A DNA stretch of 35,444 bases from SVQP01 sp045652835. Lineage in GTDB: Bacteria > Bacillota > Clostridia > Oscillospirales > CAG-272. The notes beneath the pieces were generated by a model. The model did not search any database. It had not been told where the DNA came from and was given only the letters and a program-made list of their open reading frames with translations. Within the stretch, counting starts at the first letter, position 1, and each line of letters begins with the position of its first letter. This document shows, piece by piece, positions 7,958 through 14,700 of this stretch. The position numbers were made by a program, and so were the translations under genes. The stretch lies in the NCBI GenBank assembly GCA_045652835.1, contig JAZOLE010000147.1, positions 1 to 35,444 of the forward strand. The letters run 5' to 3'.

Positions 7958-7992
7958 CAAAAGAGCGGACTTTTTTCTCGTCCGCTCTTTTG
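7958..7992 (+). terminator. Terminator between cargo gene and tRNA-Pro
   Basis: A perfect 13-bp stem, CAAAAGAGCGGAC (7958-7970) and GTCCGCTCTTTTG (7980-7992), begins two bases after the cargo stop, with a 9-nt loop. It lies one base from the encoded CCA end of the minus-strand tRNA. The A-rich left arm gives a T-run when read from the minus strand, so it can serve both convergent transcripts. Confidence 0.85.
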
Positions 7993-7993
7993 T

Positions 7994-8068
7994 TGGTCGG
8001 GATGACAGGAGTCGAACCTGCTTGACCTTGCTCCCAAAGCAAGTGGGTAACCGTTACCCTACATCCCG
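7994..8068 (-). tRNA. tRNA-Pro (anticodon UGG), CCA encoded
   Basis: All stems can be folded by eye on the minus strand. The acceptor is CGGGATG with CATCCCG. The D arm is GGGT-AACGGTT-ACCC, with a short 7-nt loop keeping GG. The anticodon stem is CTTGC with GCAAG around loop TTTGGGA, giving anticodon TGG. The T arm is GCAGG-TTCGACT-CCTGT, followed by discriminator A and encoded CCA (7994-7996). The body is 72 nt. The D arm differs clearly from the GCGC-type D arm in the nearby partial copies. This suggests the 5' half has a separate origin, perhaps supplied by an integrating element with a crossover in the anticodon region. It marks the right border of the mobile element. Confidence 0.93.
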
Positions 8069-8098
8069 ATTATTAAATTTTTTGTAGTTTTTCCGTAA

Positions 8099-8321
8099 GT
8101 GGTCAAATCTGTGGTCAAAACATTTTGTAGGTGTTTTTTTGAAAAGGAAAACCGCCGAAAAAGTCAGTGTTTACAAGGGTTTTCGAGCCTTTGGAAAACC
8201 TGCGACCGAAAACCGCCTGCATGCTCCCAAACGTCGCGCGCTACCAACTGCGCCACACCCCGATGTGTGATTTTTATTCAATTTTTGGGTCGATTCTGTA
8301 AGTGGTCAAATCTGTGGTCAA
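8099..8321. repeat. Two paired GTGGTCAAA boxes in homologous ~160-bp spacers
   Basis: GTGGTCAAA occurs at 8099-8107 and 8111-8119 (12 bp apart). The pair recurs at 8302-8310 and 8314-8321, with identical spacing and the flank 'GTAAGTGGTCAAATCTGTGG' shared. Each pair lies in a spacer of about 155 to 165 bp (8069-8222 and 8263-8426) that also shares TTTACAAGG(G/C)TTTTCG and ends exactly at a tRNA-Pro half. Helically phased direct repeats beside a tRNA core are the usual look of integrase arm-type sites, so these may be leftover ends of integrated elements. No gene is seen in either spacer. Confidence 0.6.
8223..8262 (-). pseudogene. tRNA-Pro 5' half, scar 1
   Basis: Forty bases on the minus strand match the 5' half of a tRNA-Pro. 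They include acceptor strand CGGGGTG, a complete GCGC-type D arm with loop AGTTGGTA, and the anticodon loop TTTGGGA plus GC. The anticodon stem no longer pairs, and no T arm or 3' acceptor strand (CACCCCG) follows, so it cannot be a working tRNA. It breaks at the same base as scar 2, which suggests site-specific recombination rather than random decay. Confidence 0.75.
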
Positions 8322-8426
8322 GCCTCTTTTCAGGGGGCTTTTTGTTTCTGTGAATGTGCAGAAAACCCAGTATTTACAAGGCTTTTCGGCGTTTTCGTCC
8401 TCGGTTGAACTCGGAGTCGGTCACAC

Positions 8427-8466
8427 GCTCCCAAAGCTAGCGCGCTACCAATTGCGCCACACCTCG
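8427..8466 (-). pseudogene. tRNA-Pro 5' half, scar 2
   Basis: Forty bases equivalent to scar 1: CGAGGTG acceptor strand, GCGC D arm with loop AATTGGTA, then CTAGC and anticodon loop TTTGGGA plus GC. Homology to tRNA ends at the same point, after TTTGGGAGC. The sequence beyond is the second copy of the ~160-bp spacer, not a T arm. It is probably a displaced host 5' half left by an earlier integration event. Confidence 0.75.
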
Positions 8467-8488
8467 TCATTTGATATGAGTTTTGTTT

Positions 8489-8544
8489 CAAAGCAAGCGC
8501 GCTAACCATTTCGTCGCAGACGAAATTCTTGCGCACACACCTCG
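8489..8544 (-). pseudogene. tRNA-Pro-like 5' half with a hairpin inserted in the D loop, scar 3
   Basis: Read on the minus strand this starts CGAGGTGTG and ends GCGCGCTTGCTTTG, as in the tRNA-Pro 5' half. The D loop, however, is expanded by a perfect hairpin, ATTTCGTC-TGC-GACGAAAT. Tracts rich in TTAA on its 5' side are shared with scar 4. It is non-functional as a tRNA because the 3' half is missing. Confidence 0.6.
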
Positions 8545-8662
8545 TTATTAAGTTGTTAAGTTATTAGAATCTATCAGCATCGCCCACTCGCGTCGCATAT
8601 TCGCCGCGCGTCGCTCGATATTCTCGCTCCTTCGGCTCATTGCTTTGGCTCCACCGTTCGTC

Positions 8663-8685
8663 AAAAACGATACTCAATCGTTTTT
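8663..8685. terminator. A/T-rich hairpin, possible terminator within the scar region
   Basis: AAAAACGAT (8663-8671) and ATCGTTTTT (8677-8685) form a 9-bp stem with loop ACTCA. T-runs end both arms, so it could stop transcription in either direction. The surrounding 8545-8695 holds no gene and nothing else I recognise. Confidence 0.35.
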
Positions 8686-8695
8686 GCCTCACTAA

Positions 8696-8750
8696 CCCAA
8701 AGCAAGCGCGCTACTATTTGGCAAAGCCAAATTCTTGCGCACACACCTCT
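8696..8750 (-). pseudogene. tRNA-Pro-like 5' half with a different D-loop hairpin, scar 4
   Basis: On the minus strand this runs AGAGGTGTG to GCGCGCTTGCTTTGGG, with the D loop replaced by ATTTGGC-TTT-GCCAAAT. The insertion point is the same as in scar 3, but the stem bases differ and still pair. That covariation implies the hairpin itself is conserved. The copy ends in the anticodon loop, so it is not a functional tRNA. Confidence 0.6.
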
Positions 8751-8787
8751 TGTTAAGTTGATAATCAACCTATTCGATGTTCGGTAT

Positions 8788-8817
8788 TTTAGGGTGCTGC
8801 AAATGCAGCACCCTAAA
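8788..8817 (-). terminator. Hairpin ending the efp transcription unit
   Basis: A perfect 13-bp stem, TTTAGGGTGCTGC (8788-8800) and GCAGCACCCTAAA (8805-8817), with a 4-nt loop, lies 12 bases beyond the stop of the zinc-ribbon gene. It has no proper U-tract after the stem on the minus strand, so it may act as a transcript-end stabiliser as much as a terminator. Confidence 0.55.
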
Positions 8818-8829
8818 TACATATCAGGA

Positions 8830-9360
8830 TTACTCCTCGTCGCCGTCAAGCTCTTCGAGGTCAGCGATGTCGTCTTCCTCGATGATGCAAGCGAACTTTT
8901 CGCCGCATGCGGGGCAACGCAGGTTGTCCTCGTCGATATCACCCTCAAAGCAGATGATCTCGCCGCAAGAGGGGCACTCAACCTCGAAAATCTCCTCGAA
9001 CTCGTCCTCGAGATCCTCAAGATCCTCGTCGTAAGGAATGTCGCACTCAAGTCCGCAGCACTCGCAGTTGCCGTCGCACTCTTCGTCATCCCAATCCTCA
9101 TCGTCCCAGTCCTCGTCCTCGTCGAAGTCGTAATCGCCTTCGTCCAGGAGGTAGTCCTCAACGTCGCCAAGATCGGTGTCGATCTCGTCTACGTATTCCT
9201 CCAGATCAGCCAGATCCTCGTCGATCTCGTCAACCAGGTCAGCCAGATCGGAAGTCAGTTCGATCAGCGCGGTGAGCAGCTTGCCCTCTGCGCTTTCCTT
9301 ATCGTAGTTCAAGCCGTCTGCAAGACCCTTGAGGTAAGCAGCCTTTTCGGTAATGGTCAT
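8830..9360 (-). CDS. Acidic zinc-ribbon protein, CD1247 N-terminal-domain type
   Basis: A 176-residue, very acidic protein. The first 55 residues ('MTITEKAAYLKGLADGLNYD') match the short helical N-terminal domain of the CD1247-type proteins that occur beside efp in Clostridia. Residues about 55-125 are mostly Asp and Glu. A four-cysteine zinc ribbon follows (Cys129-x2-Cys132 in 'CPSCGE' and Cys149-x2-Cys152 in 'CPACGE'), with an extra cysteine cluster near residues 95-106. I choose the ATG at 9360, behind AGAAAGGA, rather than the frame extension to 9402, which runs into the efp 3' end. It is 49 bases downstream of efp and probably shares its promoter. Its role is unknown; the ribbon and acidic core suggest a nucleic-acid or ribosome-linked partner. 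Confidence 0.75.
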   Translation of the reverse strand: MTITEKAAYLKGLADGLNYDKESAEGKLLTALIELTSDLADLVDEIDEDLADLEEYVDEIDTDLGDVEDYLLDEGDYDFDEDEDWDDEDWDDEECDGNCECCGLECDIPYDEDLEDLEDEFEEIFEVECPSCGEIICFEGDIDEDNLRCPACGEKFACIIEEDDIADLEELDGDEE

Positions 9361-9408
9361 GATACTAATTTCCTTTCTGTTGTAATTCGGCAAATGCCGC
9401 AAGAAAGC

Positions 9409-9966
9409 TTATGCTCTGGACAGATACTCGCCGGTTCTGGTGTCGATCTTGAGCACGTCGCCCACGTTGATGAACAGGGGAACCTTGATCTCTGCGCCGG
9501 TTTCCAGAGTTGCGGGCTTGAGAGTGTTGGTTGCGGTGTTACCAGCAAAGCCGGGATCGGTCTCGGTAACCTCAAGCTCTACGAATGTGGGGGGCTCTAC
9601 AGGAAAGATGTTGCCCTTGTAGGACATGATCTTGCAGAACATTTCTTCCTTTACGAACTTGAAGGAATCGCCAACCTTGTCGTGTGCAACAAGGGTCTCT
9701 TCCCAAGTCTCGGTGTCCATGAAGTGATACAGGTCACCGTCGTCATAGGAATACTGCATATCCTTTCTGTCGATGTATGCGTTCTCGAACTTATCTGTGG
9801 GAGAGAAGGTACGCTCAACCACAGTGCCGGTAATGACGTTCTTGATCTTGGTGCGAACGAAAGCCGCACCCTTACCGGGCTTTACGTGCTGGAATTCGAT
9901 AACCTGGAATACGTTACCGTCCATATCAAAAGTGATGCCGTTCTTAAAATCGCCAGCTACTACCAT
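9409..9966 (-). CDS. efp: Translation elongation factor P
   Basis: EF-P binds the ribosome between the P and E sites and relieves stalling at polyproline stretches. The 185-residue length and three beta-barrel layout are standard. Residues 1-65 form the KOW-like domain with the tip lysine Lys32 in 'KPGKGAAF', the position that is post-translationally modified in many bacteria. The OB domains follow ('TSTDKFENAYI'-like segment, then 'VPLFINVGDVLKIDTRTGEY' at the C-terminus). The ATG at 9966 follows GGAGG by nine bases. A consensus promoter lies upstream. Nothing in the window encodes an obvious EF-P modifying enzyme. Confidence 0.97.
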   Translation of the reverse strand: MVVAGDFKNGITFDMDGNVFQVIEFQHVKPGKGAAFVRTKIKNVITGTVVERTFSPTDKFENAYIDRKDMQYSYDDGDLYHFMDTETWEETLVAHDKVGDSFKFVKEEMFCKIMSYKGNIFPVEPPTFVELEVTETDPGFAGNTATNTLKPATLETGAEIKVPLFINVGDVLKIDTRTGEYLSRA

Positions 9967-10026
9967 TTGTGTTTTCCTCCAATATTAACCGTTTATAATT
10001 TTGGTCTGATTTATACAGTTCATTTT

Positions 10027-10055
10027 ATTATACACCAGTTCCGCGCGTTTTTCAA
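10027..10055 (-). promoter_or_regulatory. Promoter of efp
   Basis: On the minus strand TTGAAA (10050-10055) and TATAAT (10027-10032) are 17 bp apart. The efp start is about 60 bases downstream, leaving a short leader. It is a strong housekeeping-type promoter. Confidence 0.8.
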
Positions 10056-10103
10056 GGGGTTTTTGCACTTTTTTTGCGTACAAACGCAGTTTTTTCGCAA
10101 AAA

Positions 10104-12356
10104 TCAGGGCTGTTTTGTCAGCGGCTGCACGAACAGGGCGCGATATGCGCAGATTTGTGCCGTGCTCTCCACCTCACTGATCTCGCCCGTGACGGGATCG
10201 TAGATGCGGTACGCCACCGCGTCCTCGCACTGCAAGGTCACTGCCGCATCCTTGTCCGATGCGTTTGCTAAGAAGAAGAACTTAACGCCGTCCTTTTCGT
10301 AGGGAGAGACGTAAACCGTTGCCTCGGACTTGACTGTAAGCGCCACCTTGGTGTGGTCTGCCACAGCGCCCACAAGTGCGGGATTGTTCTTTTTATACAG
10401 TCTGTCGGAGTGCGCATCGGCCAGCGCGCGCATCTCCTCCTGATGCTCCGCACGCAGCGAGAGCTCGGGCATGGAATCGACAAAGATGACGTTCACACCG
10501 CCCTTGATCATAGCGTCGAGCATGCGCATGCTCTCGATCTCCATGATCTCGGCTGCGGGCACGAGCACGGTGGTAAACGCGAAGTTGCCCACCTGCAAAG
10601 CACCGTTTGCCACGCTGCCGCCCTGCATGGATCGGTCATCCAAAAATACGTAATCCAAGCCGTTTTCACGCAGCTTGACGGCAAGAGTGCCCACCAGCGC
10701 GTCATTTTTACGTGCTGCGCTGACCGAATCGTACAGATTCTGCGATGCGGGTGCACGGTAGTCGCCCGCTACCGTATCAATGCCGTAATAGATTGCCACC
10801 TGCGTCAGGTTTTGTGCGCCCACGGTCATAGAGCCAAGTCTGCCCACGTAGGCATTGAACGCGTTACCCGTGGCGGCATCGTTATTAGCCTGCGAATAGT
10901 AGGACGCGATCTGGTTACCGCCGTCAAAGTAGGCAAAGGTCATGCAGCCCAGCGCATAGTCAAGGTGATTGGTGGCAAATTCATCGGGGTCTGCCACGGG
11001 GCAGATCTCGATCAGCACACGCTCCTTGCCCTGCAGCCACGCGGGAGAGGAGGCATACTTGCCGCCCGTGGACATGTTGTTCAGATAATTAACGGGGCGC
11101 ACGTCCAGCACGTCAAAGCCGGGATAACCCATGCGCTGCGAGCACTGGATATAGTCACCGTAGACAGGCACGTGATAGAACATCTGCTCCTCCAGAAGCA
11201 AGTGTCCCGAAAGCTCTGTGCCGTGCTGCTCGCACCACTCCTGGATCTGCCCGAAGAAATTCTCGGAGAGCAGATCGCCCACGTGGGAATAATACTGCGC
11301 ACGCACAACTCTTGCATCTTCGCCCGAGCCTGAAAAGATCTGCGGCAGATAGGGGCGAGGATCGTAGCCGTACTTGGCTTCAAAGGTCTCAAAAATATCG
11401 TAATCGTACGGGATAACGGGAGCGTTCAGCCCCGCGGGCATGATGTGGTGCCCTGCCAGCAGCTGCGGCTCATCGTCAAAGATCGCCTCAACTATGCGGT
11501 CAAAGTCTGTAATCGCACTCTCGTAGGTATCAAAGGTGACCTTGATAAAGCGCGCGACCGCGTCGTGGTTGAGAATATTGGGATACGAGGAATTGTACTC
11601 AAAGTGGTACGCGTAGTTGGCTGCGCAGAAAATATACGCCACCCAATCGCCCTCCACGCCCGAAAAAGTCAGCTTGTCGCCGTTCTCGGTGACCTCAATG
11701 GGGGTCATATCGGTATCCTTGGTCTTGATAAAGGCGCACGCCACCTCGACAAATCCGTCGGGCTTATCCACGCTTTGCTTTTTGGTGCCGCTGCCTGTCA
11801 GCTTGCTCTGCACCAGACGCACGGCTGCGTACTCGGGGTGATCCTTGACCGTCAAATCACCCGCAGAGCCGCTGGGATACCCCTTTTCGTCATAGATCCA
11901 CACGCGCAGACCCATCGCATCCAGCGCCTGCACGTACTCGTTGAGCGTTGCCAGGGCGACCTCGTTTTGCAAATACTGGTCGTTCCACTCGGCATTGGTG
12001 ACAGCACCGCCAAAGCCCAACGCCTGCAGAGCTGCTGCCTTGTCCGCCGCGGTCTCACCGGGCAGCGACGAGATGTGGTGCTCGAGTCTGAGCGCGCGGT
12101 ACAAATTTTCGGGAGTCATGAAGGCTTGGCTTACAATCAACATATCGTTCTGCCTTTCTGCATCAAAGGTAGGGGGCGGGGACACAGGCTGCCCATCTGT
12201 AGTGGGTTGCCCATCGATAGAGGGAGTCTGGTCGGGCGAGGTCTGTGCGCCGCTTGTGCGCGGATCGGTAACCACGTAAAGCGCACTGCCAAGCAGCAGC
12301 ACGGCACACAGCGCATAGCAGGTGATGCTTAAAATCAGCTTATTTGCTTGCTTCAT
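10104..12356 (-). CDS. Membrane-anchored glycoside hydrolase, GH106-like
   Basis: A large surface enzyme of 750 residues from the ATG at 12356, which follows AAGGGGG by 7 bases; an ATG 18 bases upstream lies before that ribosome-binding site. Residues about 5-30 form an uncleaved-looking signal anchor ('LILSITCYALCAVLLLGSAL'), followed by a Pro/Thr/Gln linker. The catalytic region contains 'GLRVWIYDEKGYPSGSAGDL' (near residues 145-165), a hallmark seen in GH106 alpha-L-rhamnosidase-like TIM-barrel enzymes, plus 'AIFDDEP' and 'SGHLLLEEQ', which hold candidate acidic catalytic residues. The C-terminal part looks like a beta-domain. I infer a role in degrading rhamnose-containing or related plant or host glycans. 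The substrate cannot be fixed. The gene overlaps the upstream carbohydrate-binding gene by 17 bases. Confidence 0.75.
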   Translation of the reverse strand: MKQANKLILSITCYALCAVLLLGSALYVVTDPRTSGAQTSPDQTPSIDGQPTTDGQPVSPPPTFDAERQNDMLIVSQAFMTPENLYRALRLEHHISSLPGETAADKAAALQALGFGGAVTNAEWNDQYLQNEVALATLNEYVQALDAMGLRVWIYDEKGYPSGSAGDLTVKDHPEYAAVRLVQSKLTGSGTKKQSVDKPDGFVEVACAFIKTKDTDMTPIEVTENGDKLTFSGVEGDWVAYIFCAANYAYHFEYNSSYPNILNHDAVARFIKVTFDTYESAITDFDRIVEAIFDDEPQLLAGHHIMPAGLNAPVIPYDYDIFETFEAKYGYDPRPYLPQIFSGSGEDARVVRAQYYSHVGDLLSENFFGQIQEWCEQHGTELSGHLLLEEQMFYHVPVYGDYIQCSQRMGYPGFDVLDVRPVNYLNNMSTGGKYASSPAWLQGKERVLIEICPVADPDEFATNHLDYALGCMTFAYFDGGNQIASYYSQANNDAATGNAFNAYVGRLGSMTVGAQNLTQVAIYYGIDTVAGDYRAPASQNLYDSVSAARKNDALVGTLAVKLRENGLDYVFLDDRSMQGGSVANGALQVGNFAFTTVLVPAAEIMEIESMRMLDAMIKGGVNVIFVDSMPELSLRAEHQEEMRALADAHSDRLYKKNNPALVGAVADHTKVALTVKSEATVYVSPYEKDGVKFFFLANASDKDAAVTLQCEDAVAYRIYDPVTGEISEVESTAQICAYRALFVQPLTKQP

Positions 12357-13218
12357 TTCGCTTCCCCCTTGCATAAGATACGCTCAGCGCAATGCCGCAG
12401 CACAAAAGGATCAACGCAACCGCCGCCATAGTGCCCGCGATCACCCACGTCTGTGCCGAGATCTGACCGCCGCTTCCCTGCTCCGCCTCGGGCGTTGTGT
12501 CCTCCTCGGGCACAATCTCGCTCTCGGGCGCGGTACTCTCGGGCGCGGCACTCTCGGGAGCTGCGGTAGTTTGCTCAACGCTCTCGGTTGTCACGCTTTC
12601 GGGCGCATCGGTCACGGGCTCGGTGGTGGGTGCTTCGGTTGTGGGCGTCGGGTAAGGCTCACCGTCATAACCCAATATCATCAGGCTGCAATCATCGACC
12701 AAAACACTGCGGAAGTTGCCCCCTTCAGTACCGTCCTGCGTGACCATATAGAACTCCGCGCTCTTGATCTCGCCTGCCCAGGAAGCGGAAACGTCCTTGG
12801 TAATACACGTCCAGCCATTGGCATTGACCTGTACGAAATCGGTGGTAAACCAGTAATCGCGCGCGGTGGTATATACGCCCAGCGCTACCTGCATATTGAT
12901 AGGCTTTGCATCTGCATCCGCAAGCTTTACCCAGGCGGTCAGACGGTAGGTGCCCGTGCCGTAATGCGTCAGCTTTTTGGTCACGTACTGTCGCGTAAAA
13001 TCAGTCCAATGTGTTCTTCCCGTGATCTTCAAAGCGCTGCTGCCGCTGTGCGCGTCATCACAGTACTCCAGCGATGCGCTGACGTATGGCTGCCAGATGC
13101 CGGAAACCTTTTCAAAGTCACCGTTCTCCAAAAGCTCGTAGTCCTGCTCTGCACGCACAGGCATGCAAAGCATGCCGATCAGTAAGGCAAAGCAAATTGC
13201 CAGTGCAAGTTTTTTCAT
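12340..13218 (-). CDS. Surface-anchored carbohydrate-binding-type protein
   Basis: 292 residues from the ATG at 13218, five bases after GGAGG; a TTG further upstream is less likely. Layout: signal peptide (residues 1-23, 'MKKLALAICFALLIGMLC' ending PVRA), a beta-sandwich of about 165 residues beginning 'ELLENGDFEKVSGIWQPYVS' that resembles CBM4/9 or CenC-type carbohydrate-binding modules, a Thr/Pro/Glu/Ser linker (about 195-250) of repeated 'APES' and 'TTE' units, one membrane segment (about 260-283) and a short basic tail. The topology is that of a C-terminally anchored cell-surface protein. It is co-transcribed with the GH106-like enzyme and may hold the same glycan near the cell. It has no catalytic motif. 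Confidence 0.75.
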   Translation of the reverse strand: MKKLALAICFALLIGMLCMPVRAEQDYELLENGDFEKVSGIWQPYVSASLEYCDDAHSGSSALKITGRTHWTDFTRQYVTKKLTHYGTGTYRLTAWVKLADADAKPINMQVALGVYTTARDYWFTTDFVQVNANGWTCITKDVSASWAGEIKSAEFYMVTQDGTEGGNFRSVLVDDCSLMILGYDGEPYPTPTTEAPTTEPVTDAPESVTTESVEQTTAAPESAAPESTAPESEIVPEEDTTPEAEQGSGGQISAQTWVIAGTMAAVALILLCCGIALSVSYARGKRNEASK

Positions 13219-13245
13219 ACGCACCTCCAAAAAGGAATTTTCTTT

Positions 13246-13274
13246 ATTATATCACGGAAAAATCGAAAAATCAA
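13246..13274 (-). promoter_or_regulatory. Promoter of the carbohydrate-binding / hydrolase operon
   Basis: On the minus strand TTGATT (13269-13274) and TATAAT (13246-13251) are separated by 17 bp, 28 bases before the start codon. The leader is very short, which leaves little room for a riboswitch. I see no catabolite-control site with confidence. Confidence 0.75.
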
Positions 13275-13382
13275 GAGCCGCTCCCCAAATACAGCGCACA
13301 ATGCATACAAATTGCACAAGGCAAAACGCGTGCTGTGCCCTGTCTTTTTCGGTTTTTCCAATCACTTTTTTTGCTTTCTCTG

Positions 13383-13411
13383 TTGACAAGCAACCCAAAA
13401 TCGGGTACAAT
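13383..13411 (+). promoter_or_regulatory. Promoter of the yicC-led housekeeping operon
   Basis: TTGACA (13383-13388), a 17-bp spacer and TACAAT (13406-13411) form a nearly ideal vegetative promoter, about 67 bases before the yicC start. It is divergent from the carbohydrate operon promoter. The 110 bases between them (13275-13382) show no further signal that I can name. Confidence 0.85.
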
Positions 13412-13477
13412 AATTATATATGCCGTTTTTTGCCCTGTTGCATGGCGAGAAAATCGGCGGAATTTGGAGGATATGAC

Positions 13478-14365
13478 GTGATCTTAAGCATGACCGCCTT
13501 CGGTCGCGATAAGCAGACCGTTTCGGGCAAGGATATTACCGTTGAGCTGCGCTCGGTCAACAATCGATTTTTCGATTGCTCGGTGCGCATTCCCCGTGCA
13601 TTCTCGTACTTAGAGGAAAAGATCAAGCCCTACCTGCAAAGCCGCGGTATCTCGCGCGGCAAGGTGGACGTCAGCATTTCGATCGACGTGCTGGATACGC
13701 AGGGCGTCTCGATCGTGTTTGACGAGGGCTATGCAAAAGGCTACCTTGATGCGCTTTACGCGCTGCGCGATACGTTCGGCCTTGCCGACGACATCAGCGT
13801 CATGACCGTTGCGCGCAATCAGGAGCTATTCAAGGTCAAAAAGCCCGAGGAGGACACCGAGAAGGACTGGCAGGATCTGCTTGCCGTGCTCTCTGTTGCC
13901 ACCGACCGCTTCCTTGACGCACGCCGTGCCGAGGGTGCACGCATTGAAGCCGACCTGCGCGCCAAGATGCAAAACGTCATGTCGCGCGTAGACGCCATTG
14001 AGCAGCTTTCCGCCGACGATATCGTATCCTACCGCGACCGCCTTGAGGAAAAGATCCGCGCGGTGCTTGCCGACGCTGTGATCACGGTGGACGAAAACCG
14101 CCTTTTGACCGAGTGCGCCATTTACGCTGACAAGGTTGCCATTGACGAGGAGCTGGTTCGCCTGCGCTCGCATGCCGTTGCCTTTGAGCAGTACCTTGCA
14201 TCGGGCCAACCGGTTGGCCGCAGCATTGATTTCCTTTTGCAGGAGATCAACCGCGAGATCAACACCACGGGCTCCAAGTGCACCAATGCCGCGATCGCCA
14301 AGCTGGTAGTCGAGGTCAAGACCGAGCTTGAAAAGATCCGCGAGCAGATTCAAAACATTGAATAA
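13478..14365 (+). CDS. yicC: YicC/YloC-family endoribonuclease
   Basis: 295 residues starting from GTG at 13478, seven bases after TTGGAGG; the open frame reaches back to 13163, but the family starts near 'SMTAFGRD', so the longer form is rejected. The N-terminal 'SMTAFGRDKQ...ITVELRSVNNRFFDCSVRIPR' and the C-terminal 'GRSIDFLLQEINREINTTGSKC' are diagnostic of YicC proteins. Family members form ring-shaped assemblies with endoribonuclease activity (E. coli YicC is 287 residues). It is the first gene of the operon, 11 bases before remA, as in Bacillus and Clostridium. Confidence 0.95.
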   Translation: MILSMTAFGRDKQTVSGKDITVELRSVNNRFFDCSVRIPRAFSYLEEKIKPYLQSRGISRGKVDVSISIDVLDTQGVSIVFDEGYAKGYLDALYALRDTFGLADDISVMTVARNQELFKVKKPEEDTEKDWQDLLAVLSVATDRFLDARRAEGARIEADLRAKMQNVMSRVDAIEQLSADDIVSYRDRLEEKIRAVLADAVITVDENRLLTECAIYADKVAIDEELVRLRSHAVAFEQYLASGQPVGRSIDFLLQEINREINTTGSKCTNAAIAKLVVEVKTELEKIREQIQNIE

Positions 14366-14376
14366 GGAGTAAGGAT

Positions 14377-14646
14377 ATGAATTTTATCAACGTAGGCTAT
14401 GGAAATATGGTGGCGGTGGAACGCATCGTCACGCTGGCAAGCCCCGACTCCGCACCCATCAAGCGTCTGATTCAGGACGCAAAGGACACAGGCCGCGTCA
14501 TTGACGTGACCTGCGGCAGAAAGACCCGCGCGGTCATTATCACCGACTCCGACCACGTCGTGCTCTCCGCCCTGCAGGCAGAGACCATTGCAAACCGCCT
14601 GACCAACGATCAGGACTATGACGACGAGCCCGAAGAGGAAGAATAA
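14377..14646 (+). CDS. remA: RemA/DUF370 family DNA-binding regulator
   Basis: 89 residues. 'MNFINVGYGNMVAVERIVTL', 'SAPIKRLI' and 'GRKTRAVIITDSDHVVLSAL' are typical of RemA (DUF370), which in Bacillus forms DNA-wrapping rings and activates matrix and osmoprotection genes. A short acidic tail follows. The ATG comes after AAGGAGTAAGG. In most relatives gmk (guanylate kinase) comes next; here rpoZ follows after 54 bases. Confidence 0.95.
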   Translation: MNFINVGYGNMVAVERIVTLASPDSAPIKRLIQDAKDTGRVIDVTCGRKTRAVIITDSDHVVLSALQAETIANRLTNDQDYDDEPEEEE

Positions 14647-14700
14647 TTTTTGTTTAACATTATCACCAAAATACATCGATTTTTTTGAAAGGAAACAACT

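Noticed and set aside
8223..8466. Additional functional tRNA-Pro genes
   Set aside because: The T arm and 3' acceptor strand are missing, and the anticodon stem does not pair fully.
8099..8505. Two overlapping small plus-strand reading frames after tRNA-Pro
   Set aside because: They share similar starts only because they lie in the duplicated ~160-bp spacers, and they read through antisense tRNA halves.
8427..8760. A rRNA or tRNA operon
   Set aside because: Only tRNA 5' fragments are present; no rRNA sequence or complete tRNA other than 7994-8068 was found.
8758..10203. A 481-residue plus-strand frame opposite efp and its neighbour
   Set aside because: It is exactly antisense to efp and the acidic zinc-ribbon gene. 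Its hydrophobic Val/Leu run comes from reverse-reading Asp/Glu codons.
13163..13477. N-terminal extension of yicC
   Set aside because: It runs through the TTGACA/TACAAT promoter and the divergent gene start. Family alignment and TTGGAGG support the GTG at 13478.
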